IMG/VR virus record: IMGVR_UViG_3300042896_000308
Location: 1-42,824 of that record
Length of the DNA: 42,824 nucleotides
From: a virus
Direction: 5' to 3' (one strand)
Shown: piece by piece, positions 1 through 6,065 of the stretch
How the letters are laid out: each line of letters begins with the position of its first letter
Numbering within the stretch: the stretch's first letter is position 1
Program-made: the position numbers and the translations under genes
The notes under the pieces: generated by a model
What the model saw: the letters and a program-made list of their open reading frames with translations, nothing else
The model's database searches: none
What the model was told of the DNA's origin: nothing

Positions 1-127
1 CCAAGTTCGAGGGCTACAACGGCGCGGCCTGGGGCGCGGTAGGCGGCGGCGCAACGGGCGGCGGCTCTGACGATATTTTTGTCGAGAACGGCCAAACAGT
101 AACAACCAACTACTCCATCACAAGCGG
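1..127. repeat. Left copy of 127-bp terminal direct repeat
   Basis: Bases 1-127 are identical to 42698-42824. A tail-fibre reading frame continues without a break from the right end into this copy, so the two ends are the same place on a circular or circularly permuted molecule. An exact length of 127 equals a common maximum assembly k-mer, so this is most likely an assembly overlap and not a biological terminal repeat. The unique length would be 42,697 bp. Confidence 0.95.
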
Positions 128-215
128 CAAAAACGCCATGAGCGCGGGACCGGTAACGGTCGGCAGCGGCATCATTGTCACCGTGCCGGTGGGGTCATCC
201 TGGGTGATCGTATGA
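1..215 (+). CDS. Tail fibre protein, 3' part (continues from 41887)
   Basis: This is the C-terminal piece of the fibre gene that starts at 41887. Joined through the 127-bp overlap, the first whole codon in this copy is at base 3 and the stop is the TGA at 213-215, giving about 341 residues in all. The visible end is glycine-rich (a run G-G-G-A-T-G-G-G-S), followed by a short beta-type tail ending in G-S-S-W-V-I-V, as seen at the tips of many phage fibres. The stop overlaps the ATG of the next tail gene (ATGA), so translation is probably coupled. It appears truncated only because of where the circle was opened. Confidence 0.85.
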   Translation, partial: KFEGYNGAAWGAVGGGATGGGSDDIFVENGQTVTTNYSITSGKNAMSAGPVTVGSGIIVTVPVGSSWVIV

Positions 216-565
216 GCGAAATTCGAGTTAACGCAGTCAAGAACACCAGCGGCATTGAGCGTTACCTGGCGCAGGCCTGGGTGAACTTTAATGGCACCGG
301 TACCGTGGCAATCCGCGCAAGTGGCAACGTGTCAAGCATTACCGATAACGGTGTTGGCGACTACACGGTGAACTTTACGACGGCAATGGCCGATGCAAAT
401 ATGTCAGCGGTGGGGAGCGCGGGAGAGGCAACCAACGCAAGCGACGTAAACCGGATTTGTGGTGTAAACATTTACGCCGCTAACCAAGCAAGGGTGACGA
501 CATCTGTCGGGACTACTTCTGCAAAGTCTGATTTTTCTTTGGTAACCGTCGCCGTCTTCCGCTGA
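212..565 (+). CDS. Small tail protein, copy 1 of 3
   Basis: This 117-residue protein is the first of three tandem relatives. A conserved core at about residues 22-62 (A-W-V-N-F-N-G-T-G-T, then S-S-I-T-D-N-G and G-D-Y-T-V-N-F) recurs in the two genes downstream, while the C-terminal half differs completely. This core is widespread in small phage tail-fibre or tail-tip proteins. The constant N-terminal part probably folds or docks on the fibre and the variable end may touch the receptor; that role is inferred. The start overlaps the fibre stop, implying co-translation. It follows gpJ and the fibre, where lambdoid phages keep their host-range genes. Confidence 0.75.
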   Translation: MSEIRVNAVKNTSGIERYLAQAWVNFNGTGTVAIRASGNVSSITDNGVGDYTVNFTTAMADANMSAVGSAGEATNASDVNRICGVNIYAANQARVTTSVGTTSAKSDFSLVTVAVFR

Positions 566-574
566 AAGAACCCC

Positions 575-943
575 ATGAGCACACTTAGAACAGACACCCT
601 AACGAACGCAGCTGGCACCAAGTCCGTGCCGGTTGCCACCGTAGTGGACGGCAGCGCCAAGGCCTGGGTGAATTTCAATGGCACTGGGACTGTGGCGATA
701 CGGGCTGGGTTTAATGTGTCAAGCATTACGGACAACGGGGTGGGCGACTACACGGCAAACTTTACGGCGGCTTTTGCTGATGCAAATTATGGATTTGCAG
801 GCGCATCATCCTCGTCTTCTACGGTCTTTTCCAGCTTAGCCACAGCATCTCGCACTGCCTCCGCTCATCGCATAAACACCAAAAACACAAATAACGGTGT
901 CAACCAAGATGAGACTGACGTTTCTCTCTCATATTTCCGCTGA
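575..943 (+). CDS. Small tail protein, copy 2 of 3
   Basis: This 122-residue protein shares with its neighbours an N-terminal M-S-T-L-R start and the core A-W-V-N-F-N-G-T-G-T-V-A-I-R-A, F-N-V-S-S-I-T-D-N-G, G-D-Y-T-A-N-F (about residues 29-64). Its last 50 residues are serine/threonine/asparagine-rich, unlike either sister protein, and are encoded by visibly more AT-rich DNA than the core. It sits 9 bp after copy 1 with a GAAAG-type ribosome site before the ATG. Gene duplication followed by exchange or rapid divergence of the C-terminal half is the simplest reading. A role as host-contact protein is inferred from position and this pattern. Confidence 0.75.
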   Translation: MSTLRTDTLTNAAGTKSVPVATVVDGSAKAWVNFNGTGTVAIRAGFNVSSITDNGVGDYTANFTAAFADANYGFAGASSSSSTVFSSLATASRTASAHRINTKNTNNGVNQDETDVSLSYFR

Positions 944-978
944 AAAACTTTAATGAACACGAAAGGCTGGGCCGGTGA

Positions 979-1350
979 TTGAGCACACTAAGAGTAAACG
1001 CAATTCAAGACGTGCCCGGAACTGGCGCACCGGCGATAACCGTGCCTGGCACGGCTAAAGCGTGGGTCAACTTTAACGGGACGGGAACGGTTGCTATTCG
1101 GGCGTCATTTAACGTGAGCAGCATTACCGATAATGGAACCGGAAACTACACGGCAAATTTTGCAGCGGCGGTTACTGACGCAAACTTTGCGGTAACTTGC
1201 ACGTCTAGTGATGACGGCACGTATCCATGGACAACGACGTTATGGGGACCAACAGCCCAAACCAGTACATCTGTTCGGACGCAAACATGGCTTTCATATA
1301 ATGGCGCGCCCATAGACCCCACTCGAGCTTGTATCATTGTCCATAGATAG
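979..1350 (+). CDS. Small tail protein, copy 3 of 3 (TTG start)
   Basis: This 123-residue protein is the third paralogue. The TTG at 979 was chosen because it gives the same M-S-T-L-R opening as copy 2 and has an AAAGG ribosome site 11-12 bases upstream; no in-frame ATG lies nearby. The core (about residues 28-63) keeps A-W-V-N-F-N-G-T-G-T and S-S-I-T-D-N-G-T-G. The end is again unique, rich in T, W and S, and finishes R-A-C-I-I-V-H-R. Using the weak TTG may lower its dose relative to copies 1 and 2. Function as a tail or receptor-contact protein is inferred. Confidence 0.72.
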   Translation: MSTLRVNAIQDVPGTGAPAITVPGTAKAWVNFNGTGTVAIRASFNVSSITDNGTGNYTANFAAAVTDANFAVTCTSSDDGTYPWTTTLWGPTAQTSTSVRTQTWLSYNGAPIDPTRACIIVHR

Positions 1351-1358
1351 GAAAACCC

Positions 1359-1550
1359 ATGAATAAACGCATCATCTACCCAACCGACGACGGCGGCGTG
1401 GCCGTCATCGTACCCGCCCCCGACTGTGGCATGGCCATCGAGGAGATCGCCCGCAAGGACGTTCCCTTTGGCAAGCCATTTAAGATCATCAACACCACGG
1501 ACGTGCCAGACGATCGCACGTTCCGCAACGCCTGGGAGTACACGGCATGA
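1359..1550 (+). CDS. Small tail-fibre-associated protein, unknown function
   Basis: This 63-residue protein opens M-N-K-R-I-I-Y-P-T-D-D-G-G and carries a P-A-P-D-C-G motif. Small proteins of this kind, often beginning with an N-K-R-I-I-Y-P stretch, commonly follow tail-fibre genes in proteobacterial phages. Their role is not established; fibre assembly or a tail accessory function is usually assumed. A good ribosome site (AGGA, 1350-1353) precedes the ATG. The stop overlaps the next start by four bases (ATGA), linking it to the two genes after it. Confidence 0.7.
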   Translation: MNKRIIYPTDDGGVAVIVPAPDCGMAIEEIARKDVPFGKPFKIINTTDVPDDRTFRNAWEYTA

Positions 1551-1768
1551 TCACAATCAACATCGACAAGGCAAAAGCCATCGCGCACGACGTGCGCCGC
1601 CAAGCCCGCGCGGCCGAGTTTGCGCCGCTGGACGTGAAGGCCACGATTCCTGCCGAGGCCGTGGCCGCCGAGGAGGCCCGCCAGGCTGTGCGCGAGAAGT
1701 ATGCCGCCATGCAGGGCGCAATCGAAGCGGCAGCCACCCCCAATGAACTGAAAGAAATCATCGCGTGA
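1547..1768 (+). CDS. Small helical protein of the fibre-accessory group
   Basis: This 73-residue, alanine-rich, almost entirely helical protein carries many charged residues. It has the pattern K-A-K-A-I-A-H-D-x-R-R-x-A-R-A-A-E-F-A-P-L-D near the N terminus and a closing A-A-T-P-N-E-L-K-E-I-I-A. This resembles the C-terminal part of larger tail-fibre assembly-type proteins in other phages, here as a free small protein. A chaperone or assembly role is a guess. It overlaps both neighbours by four bases, so the three genes at 1359-1938 look like one translational unit. Confidence 0.7.
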   Translation: MITINIDKAKAIAHDVRRQARAAEFAPLDVKATIPAEAVAAEEARQAVREKYAAMQGAIEAAATPNELKEIIA

Positions 1769-1938
1769 AAACCCACACCATTGAGCTGGACGAGAACGAC
1801 CTGGCGGTGATCGCCGCTGGCCTGGGCGAGCTGCCCTTCAAGCATTCCAAGGCCACGTTCGACAAGATCAGCGCCCAGGTGGCAATGCAGAATGCGGCGC
1901 AGGCCGAGCCTGGTGCTGGCGTGCCAGCCGCCAACTGA
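1765..1938 (+). CDS. Small hypothetical protein (57 aa, GTG start)
   Basis: The GTG at 1765 overlaps the preceding TGA (GTGA), the arrangement used repeatedly in this genome. It opens a 57-residue frame reading V-K-T-H-T-I-E-L-D-E-N-D-L-A-V-I-A-A-G-L-G-E-L-P. The I-x-L-x-E-x-D-L-x-V-I-x-x-G-L-x-x-L-P-F pattern is seen in tiny proteins of many phages and is compatible with a single compact fold; no function is known to me. Codon use matches its neighbours. It is the last gene before the lysis promoter. Confidence 0.65.
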   Translation: MKTHTIELDENDLAVIAAGLGELPFKHSKATFDKISAQVAMQNAAQAEPGAGVPAAN

Positions 1939-1979
1939 TACGCCCCGCGCAACGGATGGCAATGCACTGTGAAACCGCT

Positions 1980-1985
1980 TAGAAT
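1980..1985 (+). promoter_or_regulatory. -10 box of lysis-gene promoter
   Basis: TAGAAT lies eight bases before the ATG at 1994, in the only sizeable gap (55 bp) between the tail accessory genes and the lysis genes. Transcription would begin at or just before the start codon. No convincing -35 hexamer is visible. The same geometry recurs before 3246, 12681, 20085, 23028 and 26805. Confidence 0.45.
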
Positions 1986-1993
1986 CCACTCCC

Positions 1994-2320
1994 ATGGCCA
2001 CCGATACAAGCTCAATTGATTTATCCTTTGGTAACCTGATTGCGGGCGTGTGCGGGGCTTTTGTCTCGCTGCGCTTTGTTCAGGGCACTTTGCCGGAACG
2101 GTTCAGCATGGCCATGGGTGGCGCTGCCCTTAGCTACTATGCGACGACGCCCACAGCGCACTGGCTTGGGATGGCTACTGCCGAGGGCCTGGTGGGTTTC
2201 CTGATCGGCCTTTTCGGCATGGCCATCGCGGCCAAGGTCTACGAGGCAATTCAGGTGCTGCCCGCTGCACAGATGGCGGGCGACGTATGGGAGTCGATTA
2301 AAAAACGCCTTGGGGGCTAG
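1994..2320 (+). CDS. Putative holin-like membrane protein
   Basis: This 108-residue protein has three hydrophobic segments (about residues 14-30, 38-55 and 64-82) and a basic C terminus (K-K-R-L-G-G). That matches a class I holin, which forms the inner-membrane lesion that releases endolysin. It is followed by a second membrane protein, the GH19 endolysin and Rz/Rz1, the classic lysis order, and the endolysin has no signal peptide, so a holin is needed somewhere nearby. It could instead be an unrelated small membrane protein, with 2327-2611 the real holin. A promoter-like TAGAAT stands just before the start. Confidence 0.65.
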   Translation: MATDTSSIDLSFGNLIAGVCGAFVSLRFVQGTLPERFSMAMGGAALSYYATTPTAHWLGMATAEGLVGFLIGLFGMAIAAKVYEAIQVLPAAQMAGDVWESIKKRLGG

Positions 2321-2326
2321 AGCACC

Positions 2327-2611
2327 ATGCAAACGGTCTACTGTCTTTCACTGGCGGCTATTGCGGTTATCTGCGCGCTTGCCGTCCTGCACCCACGCTA
2401 CCACGACAACCTGGGCCAACGCATCGGCATGGCCATTACCTGCATCGCTTCCGTCGCTGAAATATGGGCTACTGCGCAAAGCCCGGAACGCATGAACGCC
2501 TCCGCTTTGTTTGCCGCTGGCGTCGCCTTATTTGGCACCGCAACCTTGTGGAAAAAAATCAAAGACGACCGGCGCCGGGCCCGGTCTATCAACGCTTCGC
2601 GGACTGCATAG
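2327..2611 (+). CDS. Second lysis-cassette membrane protein (holin or antiholin)
   Basis: This 94-residue protein has three probable membrane spans (about 3-22, 32-50 and 57-75) and a strongly basic tail (K-K-I-K-D-D-R-R-R-A-R), a holin-like plan. Two adjacent small membrane proteins ahead of an endolysin often form a holin/antiholin pair; which is which cannot be told here. The gene starts six bases after the preceding stop and runs tail-to-tail into the minus-strand gene at 2589-3191, overlapping it by 23 bp, so little room remains for a terminator between the convergent transcripts. Confidence 0.65.
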   Translation: MQTVYCLSLAAIAVICALAVLHPRYHDNLGQRIGMAITCIASVAEIWATAQSPERMNASALFAAGVALFGTATLWKKIKDDRRRARSINASRTA

Positions 2612-3191
2612 CAAGCTCGAGCGCCTGCTCCAGATTCTGGCTGAACTTGGCCCTGATCACTTTGTCGCCGTCCTCGCGCAACTTTAATCGCTCGCTTATT
2701 TTCGCCCTTGGAATCAGCAGGTAGAGAAAGCGCAGCCGCTGGCCGTTCGCTGCCTTGCGGGGCTTTTTCAGGGCGAGGAATTTTTGCCCGTTGTATTCGA
2801 CCACGCTCACCTTATCGCCCAGGGCGTTGGGCCTGTCGGCTTTCTTGATCATGTCCTTGGCCGTGCGCTTCACCATCGAGGTGGGTACCGCAATAAAATG
2901 GCCCCTAGGGTCTTTCGGGCCGCCAAATTCCTGCAGGCCCATGAACGCATCGCGGCTGAATACCGTGGCTTCCAAGTTTTGCTTGTTCGCTGGTTTGATC
3001 ATGATGCCGCCAATGACCCACGGGCGCCTGATCGTGAACCGCTCGGGCATGTTGCTTTTCACTTCGGCCTGCACGTCTTTGGCCGTGGTGGTCAATGCCT
3101 TGGCAATGGCGAATGGCAACTGGCGCGCGCTGAACGCCGCCGTCAGCTTTGCAATTGCTTTGTCGATGTCGCTTTGTACTGAGATTTCCAT
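2589..3191 (-). CDS. gpZ / HK97-gp10-like minor tail or tail-completion protein
   Basis: This 200-residue protein opens with a helical N terminus with the pattern F-A-I-A-K-A-L-T-T-T-A-K-D-V-Q. A basic middle follows (P-E-R-F-T-I-R-R-P-W-V), then L-Q-E-F-G-G near residue 87 and a basic C terminus. This arrangement is typical of the gp10-like / minor tail protein Z group that acts at the head-tail or tail-completion step. The main structural operon has no gene between the FII-position and U-position genes, where lambda keeps Z, so this may be the displaced copy. It is on the strand opposite to all other virion genes and sits between membrane genes and endolysin. Family assignment is by pattern only. 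Confidence 0.6.
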   Translation of the reverse strand: MEISVQSDIDKAIAKLTAAFSARQLPFAIAKALTTTAKDVQAEVKSNMPERFTIRRPWVIGGIMIKPANKQNLEATVFSRDAFMGLQEFGGPKDPRGHFIAVPTSMVKRTAKDMIKKADRPNALGDKVSVVEYNGQKFLALKKPRKAANGQRLRFLYLLIPRAKISERLKLREDGDKVIRAKFSQNLEQALELAMQSAKR

Positions 3192-3200
3192 AGTGTGAAT

Positions 3201-3238
3201 AGTTTACTGCTTCCGCAAAATTGCGCGGTGCCTACAAT
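3201..3238. promoter_or_regulatory. Divergent -10 elements between minus-strand gene and endolysin
   Basis: The 54-bp gap between the divergent starts at 3191 (minus) and 3246 (plus) holds TACAAT at 3233-3238, seven bases before the endolysin ATG. On the other strand TAAACT reads from 3206 to 3201, nine bases before the minus-strand ATG. Both would give leaderless or very short leaders. Neither has a clear -35 box. Confidence 0.4.
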
Positions 3239-3245
3239 ACACGGC

Positions 3246-3875
3246 ATGAAACAAACTACCAGAACCCCGGACGAGTGGCGCGGCATCCTTGCTAAGCTGG
3301 GCGTCGCACGCGCCACCGCATCCGTGTGGGCTCCTATTTTTGCCGAGGTGATCGGCCCCGGCACTTTCAGCAAGGGCGACGACGAGCTGGACGATTTCCT
3401 GGGCCAGGTGCTGCACGAATCGGTCATGCTCGAAAAGCTGGAGGAGGGCCTGTACTACAAAACGCCGGGCCGCCTTATGGCCGTCTGGCCGTCGCGCTTC
3501 CGTTCGCTGGGTGACGAGCGCCCCTTCCTGCGCAACCCCGAGGCGTTGGCAAACCGCGTCTACGGTGGGCGCATGGGGAACGCGGCACCTGGCGACGGCT
3601 GGCGTAACCGAGGCAGCGGGCTGATACAGATCACGGGCGCCGATAACCTGCGCGCGGTGCAGGCCGCCACCGGCGTGCCGGTCTATGACCGCCCCGAGTT
3701 GCTGCGCAAGCCTACCGCCGAGGCCCTGCGCGTGTGCATCGCCTGGTGGGAGGGCAATGTGCCGGACGCCATCATGGGCAACGTCGTTAAGGTGTCCAAG
3801 CGCGTCAACGGTGGCACGGTGGGCCTGGCCGAACGGCGTGCGCTGACCGACGAAGCGGGCGAGGCGCTGGCGTGA
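3246..3875 (+). CDS. Endolysin, glycoside hydrolase family 19 (chitinase-like lysozyme)
   Basis: This 209-residue muralytic enzyme should cut the glycan backbone of peptidoglycan. GH19 signatures are clear: F-L-G-Q-V-L-H-E-S-V-M-L-E-K-L-E-E-G-L-Y at residues 51-70, with E58 and E66 or E67 as likely catalytic acids. There is also a Y-G-G-R-M-G-N stretch, then G-D-G-W-R-N-R-G-S-G-L-I-Q-I-T-G. There is no signal peptide, so export depends on a holin. An in-frame GTG at 3195 would add 17 residues, but these do not belong to the fold and the stretch contains a promoter-like TACAAT, so the ATG at 3246 is preferred. The stop overlaps the Rz start. Confidence 0.9.
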   Translation: MKQTTRTPDEWRGILAKLGVARATASVWAPIFAEVIGPGTFSKGDDELDDFLGQVLHESVMLEKLEEGLYYKTPGRLMAVWPSRFRSLGDERPFLRNPEALANRVYGGRMGNAAPGDGWRNRGSGLIQITGADNLRAVQAATGVPVYDRPELLRKPTAEALRVCIAWWEGNVPDAIMGNVVKVSKRVNGGTVGLAERRALTDEAGEALA

Positions 3876-4219
3876 TTTACACACACGCCATCGCTGCCCT
3901 GGTCGCCCTAGTGATCGGCACCACTGGCGCCTGGAAGGTGCAGTCCTGGCGCTTTGCGGCGACTGAGGCCGCCCGCCTTGAGCATGAGGCCGAGGTGCGC
4001 CGCTTTCAGGCCCGCCAGGCCGACACGGCGGCAGGCGGCCACGAGGCTGACCGGGTGCAAATCCAGACGGAATTTAAGACGATTTTTTCGGAGGTTGAGC
4101 GTGTTGTTGAAAAACCTATTTACCGTGATGTGTGTTTTGATTCTGACGGGCTGCGCCTCCTCGAAAGCGCAACCCGAGGCGGTGCCGCCACCGGCAAACC
4201 TGCGCCAGCCGTGCCCTGA
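3872..4219 (+). CDS. Rz: Inner-membrane spanin subunit (Rz-like)
   Basis: This 115-residue protein has one N-terminal membrane span (about residues 5-23) followed by a long charged helical region, the i-spanin plan. With Rz1 it should fuse inner and outer membranes in the last step of lysis. Identification rests on topology, on position directly after the endolysin (GTG start overlapping its TGA), and on an out-of-frame lipoprotein gene embedded in its 3' half, the hallmark of Rz/Rz1 pairs. Sequence similarity within spanins is always low, so the symbol denotes the functional class. Confidence 0.85.
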   Translation: MIYTHAIAALVALVIGTTGAWKVQSWRFAATEAARLEHEAEVRRFQARQADTAAGGHEADRVQIQTEFKTIFSEVERVVEKPIYRDVCFDSDGLRLLESATRGGAATGKPAPAVP

Positions 4220-4340
4220 CCTGGCGGCCCCGGCCAACGGTAGCGGCTCCGCTGTTCTGCGCTGGTCGCTGCACACCGTCGAGGCCTACCGGGAATGTCA
4301 AAGCCGCCACCGCCGCCTGGTTGAGGCCTGGCCGAAGTAA
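4101..4340 (+). CDS. Rz1: Outer-membrane spanin lipoprotein (Rz1-like)
   Basis: This 79-residue lipoprotein is encoded in another frame inside the end of Rz and extends 121 bp beyond it. The GTG at 4101 has GGAGG just upstream (4090-4094). The N terminus is a short signal peptide ending in the lipobox L-T-G-C, with C18 the acylated residue of the mature protein, followed by S-S-K and a proline cluster (V-P-P-P). No cleavage-resistant anchor or other domain is seen. It is the outer-membrane partner of Rz. The stop lies three bases from the convergent integrase stop, so terminators for either gene must lie within coding sequence. Confidence 0.88.
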   Translation: MLLKNLFTVMCVLILTGCASSKAQPEAVPPPANLRQPCPDLAAPANGSGSAVLRWSLHTVEAYRECQSRHRRLVEAWPK

Positions 4341-4343
4341 CCC

Positions 4344-5408
4344 CTACGCCTGGGGCCGGTGCGCCCAGCCCGCGTACTTGTCGCCCCGCTGGCGCAGGTG
4401 TGTGTAGCGCTTGAGGCTTTGCCAGCTCCGGTGCCCGCTGACCGCTGCGACGTGCGGGATTGTCCAACCCAGTTCAAATAGGCGGCTGACGCCTTCGTGC
4501 CGCAGGTCGTGAAAGTGCAGGTCGTCGATGCCGAGGAACTGGCAGGCGCGCGTGAAGGCCGCGCTCACCGCGTCCGTGCTGCAGGTGAAAATGCGCTCGC
4601 TGTCCTTGGGCTGGCGCGCAATCACGGCCATGGCTTCCGGGGGCAAGTCCACCCACTGGTCGTTTCCGATTTTCTGGCCGGGGTGCTTCATGTCCCGCAC
4701 CAGGACGCGGCTGTGCTCGGTGTCGAGGTCGGCCCAGGCCAGCCGGGTGATTTCTTCCTGGCGCCTGGTGCTGAACAGCGCGAACAGCGTCACGTCGGCC
4801 ATGGGGTTGCTGTCCACCCGTTTGGCGCGGATGCTGGCGAAGTGGGCGAGTACTTTGTCCAGCTCGGCCAGCGTGGGGCGCCGGTCGCGCTCGCTGCTCT
4901 TGGCGGTGATGCCGATGCGCTTGCAGACGGTGAAGGCGTCGGCCACGGCCTGGCGGTCTAGCGGGTAACCCCAAGCGGGCTTGGCGATGGCGAACACGGC
5001 CCCCAGGTGGGAAAGGTAGTTCTGCACGGTCTGAGGCTTGCGCCCGCCGTCCAGCAGCTTGCGGGCGAAGGCAACCACGTCGACGCTGCGAATTTCGCCG
5101 CACCGCATGCGGGCCAGGCTGTCCAGTTTTATGGCGTTCAAAACCTGTACCTTCGTGCGGCCCAAGTCCCGGACGCTTTCCTTGATGTACCGGTCAATCG
5201 CGGCGTCCAACGTGGGGTCAATGGCGCCGTCCTGCGAGCCCATGCGCGCCAGCTCATCCTCCCGGCGGGCAACCCACCCGGCGGCCTCGCGCTTGGCGGG
5301 GAAGGTCTTGTTTTCCCGGTGGACGATGGTGCCCCCGCGCTTTACGACGATCTGCGCCATGTAGGCGGTCGTTCCGTCTTTGCGCTTGCGCGCTGTAATG
5401 CTACCCAT
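4344..5408 (-). CDS. int: Tyrosine recombinase / phage integrase
   Basis: This 354-residue site-specific recombinase would integrate the circular phage DNA at attB. It has an N-terminal arm-binding domain (about 1-60, with R-K-R-K-D-G-T-T-A-Y), a core-binding domain (about 65-165) and a catalytic domain. The expected residues are present: R216 (in R-Q-E-E-I), H300 and R303 (H-D-L-R-H), H326 (S-G-H-R-S-W) and the nucleophile Y335. The ATG at 5408 is chosen because it has a GGAGCAGG ribosome site; the frame stays open far upstream, through attP. Adjacent attP carries dusA sequence, so this should be one of the dusA-targeting integrases. Confidence 0.93.
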   Translation of the reverse strand: MGSITARKRKDGTTAYMAQIVVKRGGTIVHRENKTFPAKREAAGWVARREDELARMGSQDGAIDPTLDAAIDRYIKESVRDLGRTKVQVLNAIKLDSLARMRCGEIRSVDVVAFARKLLDGGRKPQTVQNYLSHLGAVFAIAKPAWGYPLDRQAVADAFTVCKRIGITAKSSERDRRPTLAELDKVLAHFASIRAKRVDSNPMADVTLFALFSTRRQEEITRLAWADLDTEHSRVLVRDMKHPGQKIGNDQWVDLPPEAMAVIARQPKDSERIFTCSTDAVSAAFTRACQFLGIDDLHFHDLRHEGVSRLFELGWTIPHVAAVSGHRSWQSLKRYTHLRQRGDKYAGWAHRPQA

Positions 5409-5420
5409 TGCCTGCTCCCG

Positions 5421-5678
5421 GTACAACATGGACCAATTCGGTCTAACAATGTTGTACTTAATGCCGGAAAACGGTTCAACAGTACAGCATAAACGGTGCC
5501 GCCTGGCGGGAAGTAGGAGGTAAAAGGCTATGCAAAAGCAAACGTTTAGCAGCCCAAACGGTAAACGGCTATTCTGCGTGGCGCCTATGATGGACTGGAC
5601 GGACAGGGCATAAAAAAGGGGTCGCATCCTAGCATTCATGCCGGTTTGCGCCCCTATGTTGTACTGGGTGTTGTACTG
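5421..5678. other. attP: attP region with arm-type repeats and dusA core
   Basis: The octamer TGTTGTAC occurs four times: inverted at 5421-5428, direct at 5450-5457, and twice at 5657-5664 and 5669-5676. The last two form a 12-bp spaced tandem. The first two form a 9-bp inverted repeat (GTACAACAT / ATGTTGTAC, 5421-5429 and 5449-5457) with a nested GACC/GGTC pair. Between the pairs, about 5569-5607, lies sequence that encodes the conserved start of host DusA. Arm sites on both sides of a core that mimics a host gene is the expected attP layout. Exact core and crossover limits cannot be set without an attB sequence. Confidence 0.75.
5530..5613 (+). CDS. Phage-borne 5' end of dusA (in attP)
   Basis: This 27-codon frame is preceded by a perfect AGGAGGT (5515-5521) eight bases from the ATG. 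It reads M-Q-K-Q-T-F-S-S-P-N-G-K-R-L-F followed by C-V-A-P-M-M-D-W-T-D-R, then A and stop. The V-A-P-M-x-D-W-T-D-R string is the invariant N-terminal motif of tRNA-dihydrouridine synthase A. On integration the phage would supply a new ribosome site, start codon and 15 or so replacement codons to the rest of host dusA, keeping the enzyme expressed. In the free phage the frame stops at once (TAA 5611-5613), so no functional peptide is expected. Confidence 0.82.
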   Translation: MQKQTFSSPNGKRLFCVAPMMDWTDRA

Positions 5679-5686
5679 AAGCCTAT

Positions 5687-5950
5687 TTAACCCATGAATT
5701 GCGCCCAATGGACGCCCGCAAGCATCGGCACAATCGGGTTATAACGGATGCGGTCTGGCAGGTTGTCATTGGCCGGTGACAGGCGCCGCAACTCAATCAT
5801 CCAACGCATGGCGTTCTGGGCAAGCTGGGGGCACTTGCAGCCGCGCCGCCAGTTTCTGAATGTTTGCCGGGTAACCCCGAGGGCTGCGGCCATCCGGTTA
5901 TCGGAAAGACCAAGGTTGTTCTGGAGAGCCGTAATATTTTCTGGCGTCAA
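5687..5950 (-). CDS. Small helix-turn-helix regulator near attP
   Basis: This 87-residue protein contains a clear helix-turn-helix: M-A-A-A-L-G-V-T-R-Q-T-F-R-N-W-R-R-G at about residues 19-36. The TTG at 5950 is the likely start, with AGGA ten bases upstream; the ATG at 5975 is out of frame. It may be the lysogeny repressor, a Cro-like factor or an excisionase-type protein. Position on the opposite side of attP from int, and transcription toward int, would suit any of these. It has no peptidase domain, so it is not a self-cleaving CI. A TGCAC/GTGCA dyad lies just upstream and may be its operator. Confidence 0.72.
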   Translation of the reverse strand: MTPENITALQNNLGLSDNRMAAALGVTRQTFRNWRRGCKCPQLAQNAMRWMIELRRLSPANDNLPDRIRYNPIVPMLAGVHWAQFMG

Positions 5951-5975
5951 GTTCTGTTCCTACCTTTATATTCAT

Positions 5976-5992
5976 TGCACAACTAAGGTGCA
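5976..5992. promoter_or_regulatory. Dyad operator candidate upstream of HTH gene
   Basis: TGCAC (5976-5980) and GTGCA (5988-5992) form a 17-bp dyad with a 7-base spacer, 26 bases before the TTG start of the minus-strand regulator. The size fits a dimeric HTH protein site, so autoregulation is possible. The 115-bp gap 5951-6065 contains nothing else recognised. Confidence 0.4.
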
Positions 5993-6065
5993 GTAGAAGA
6001 CACAACAAGCCGTAAAGGGTTTTACGTTGCTGTGGGCGCGCGCCACTGCGCCCACTTAACCTGTG

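Noticed and set aside
1-127. Biological terminal redundancy (pac or direct terminal repeats)
   Set aside because: The exact 127-base length matches a common assembler k-mer, and the lambda-type terminase suggests cos ends; an assembly overlap is simpler.
212-1350. Diversity-generating retroelement at the triplicated tail genes
   Set aside because: No reverse transcriptase, template repeat or adenine-specific variation is visible anywhere in the genome.
3195-3245. Upstream GTG start for the endolysin
   Set aside because: The added 17 residues are not part of the GH19 fold, and the segment contains a -10 box close to the ATG at 3246.
5409-5708. 100-residue N-terminal extension of the integrase
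   Set aside because: The frame is open by chance through attP; the ATG at 5408 has a good ribosome site and gives the usual integrase length.
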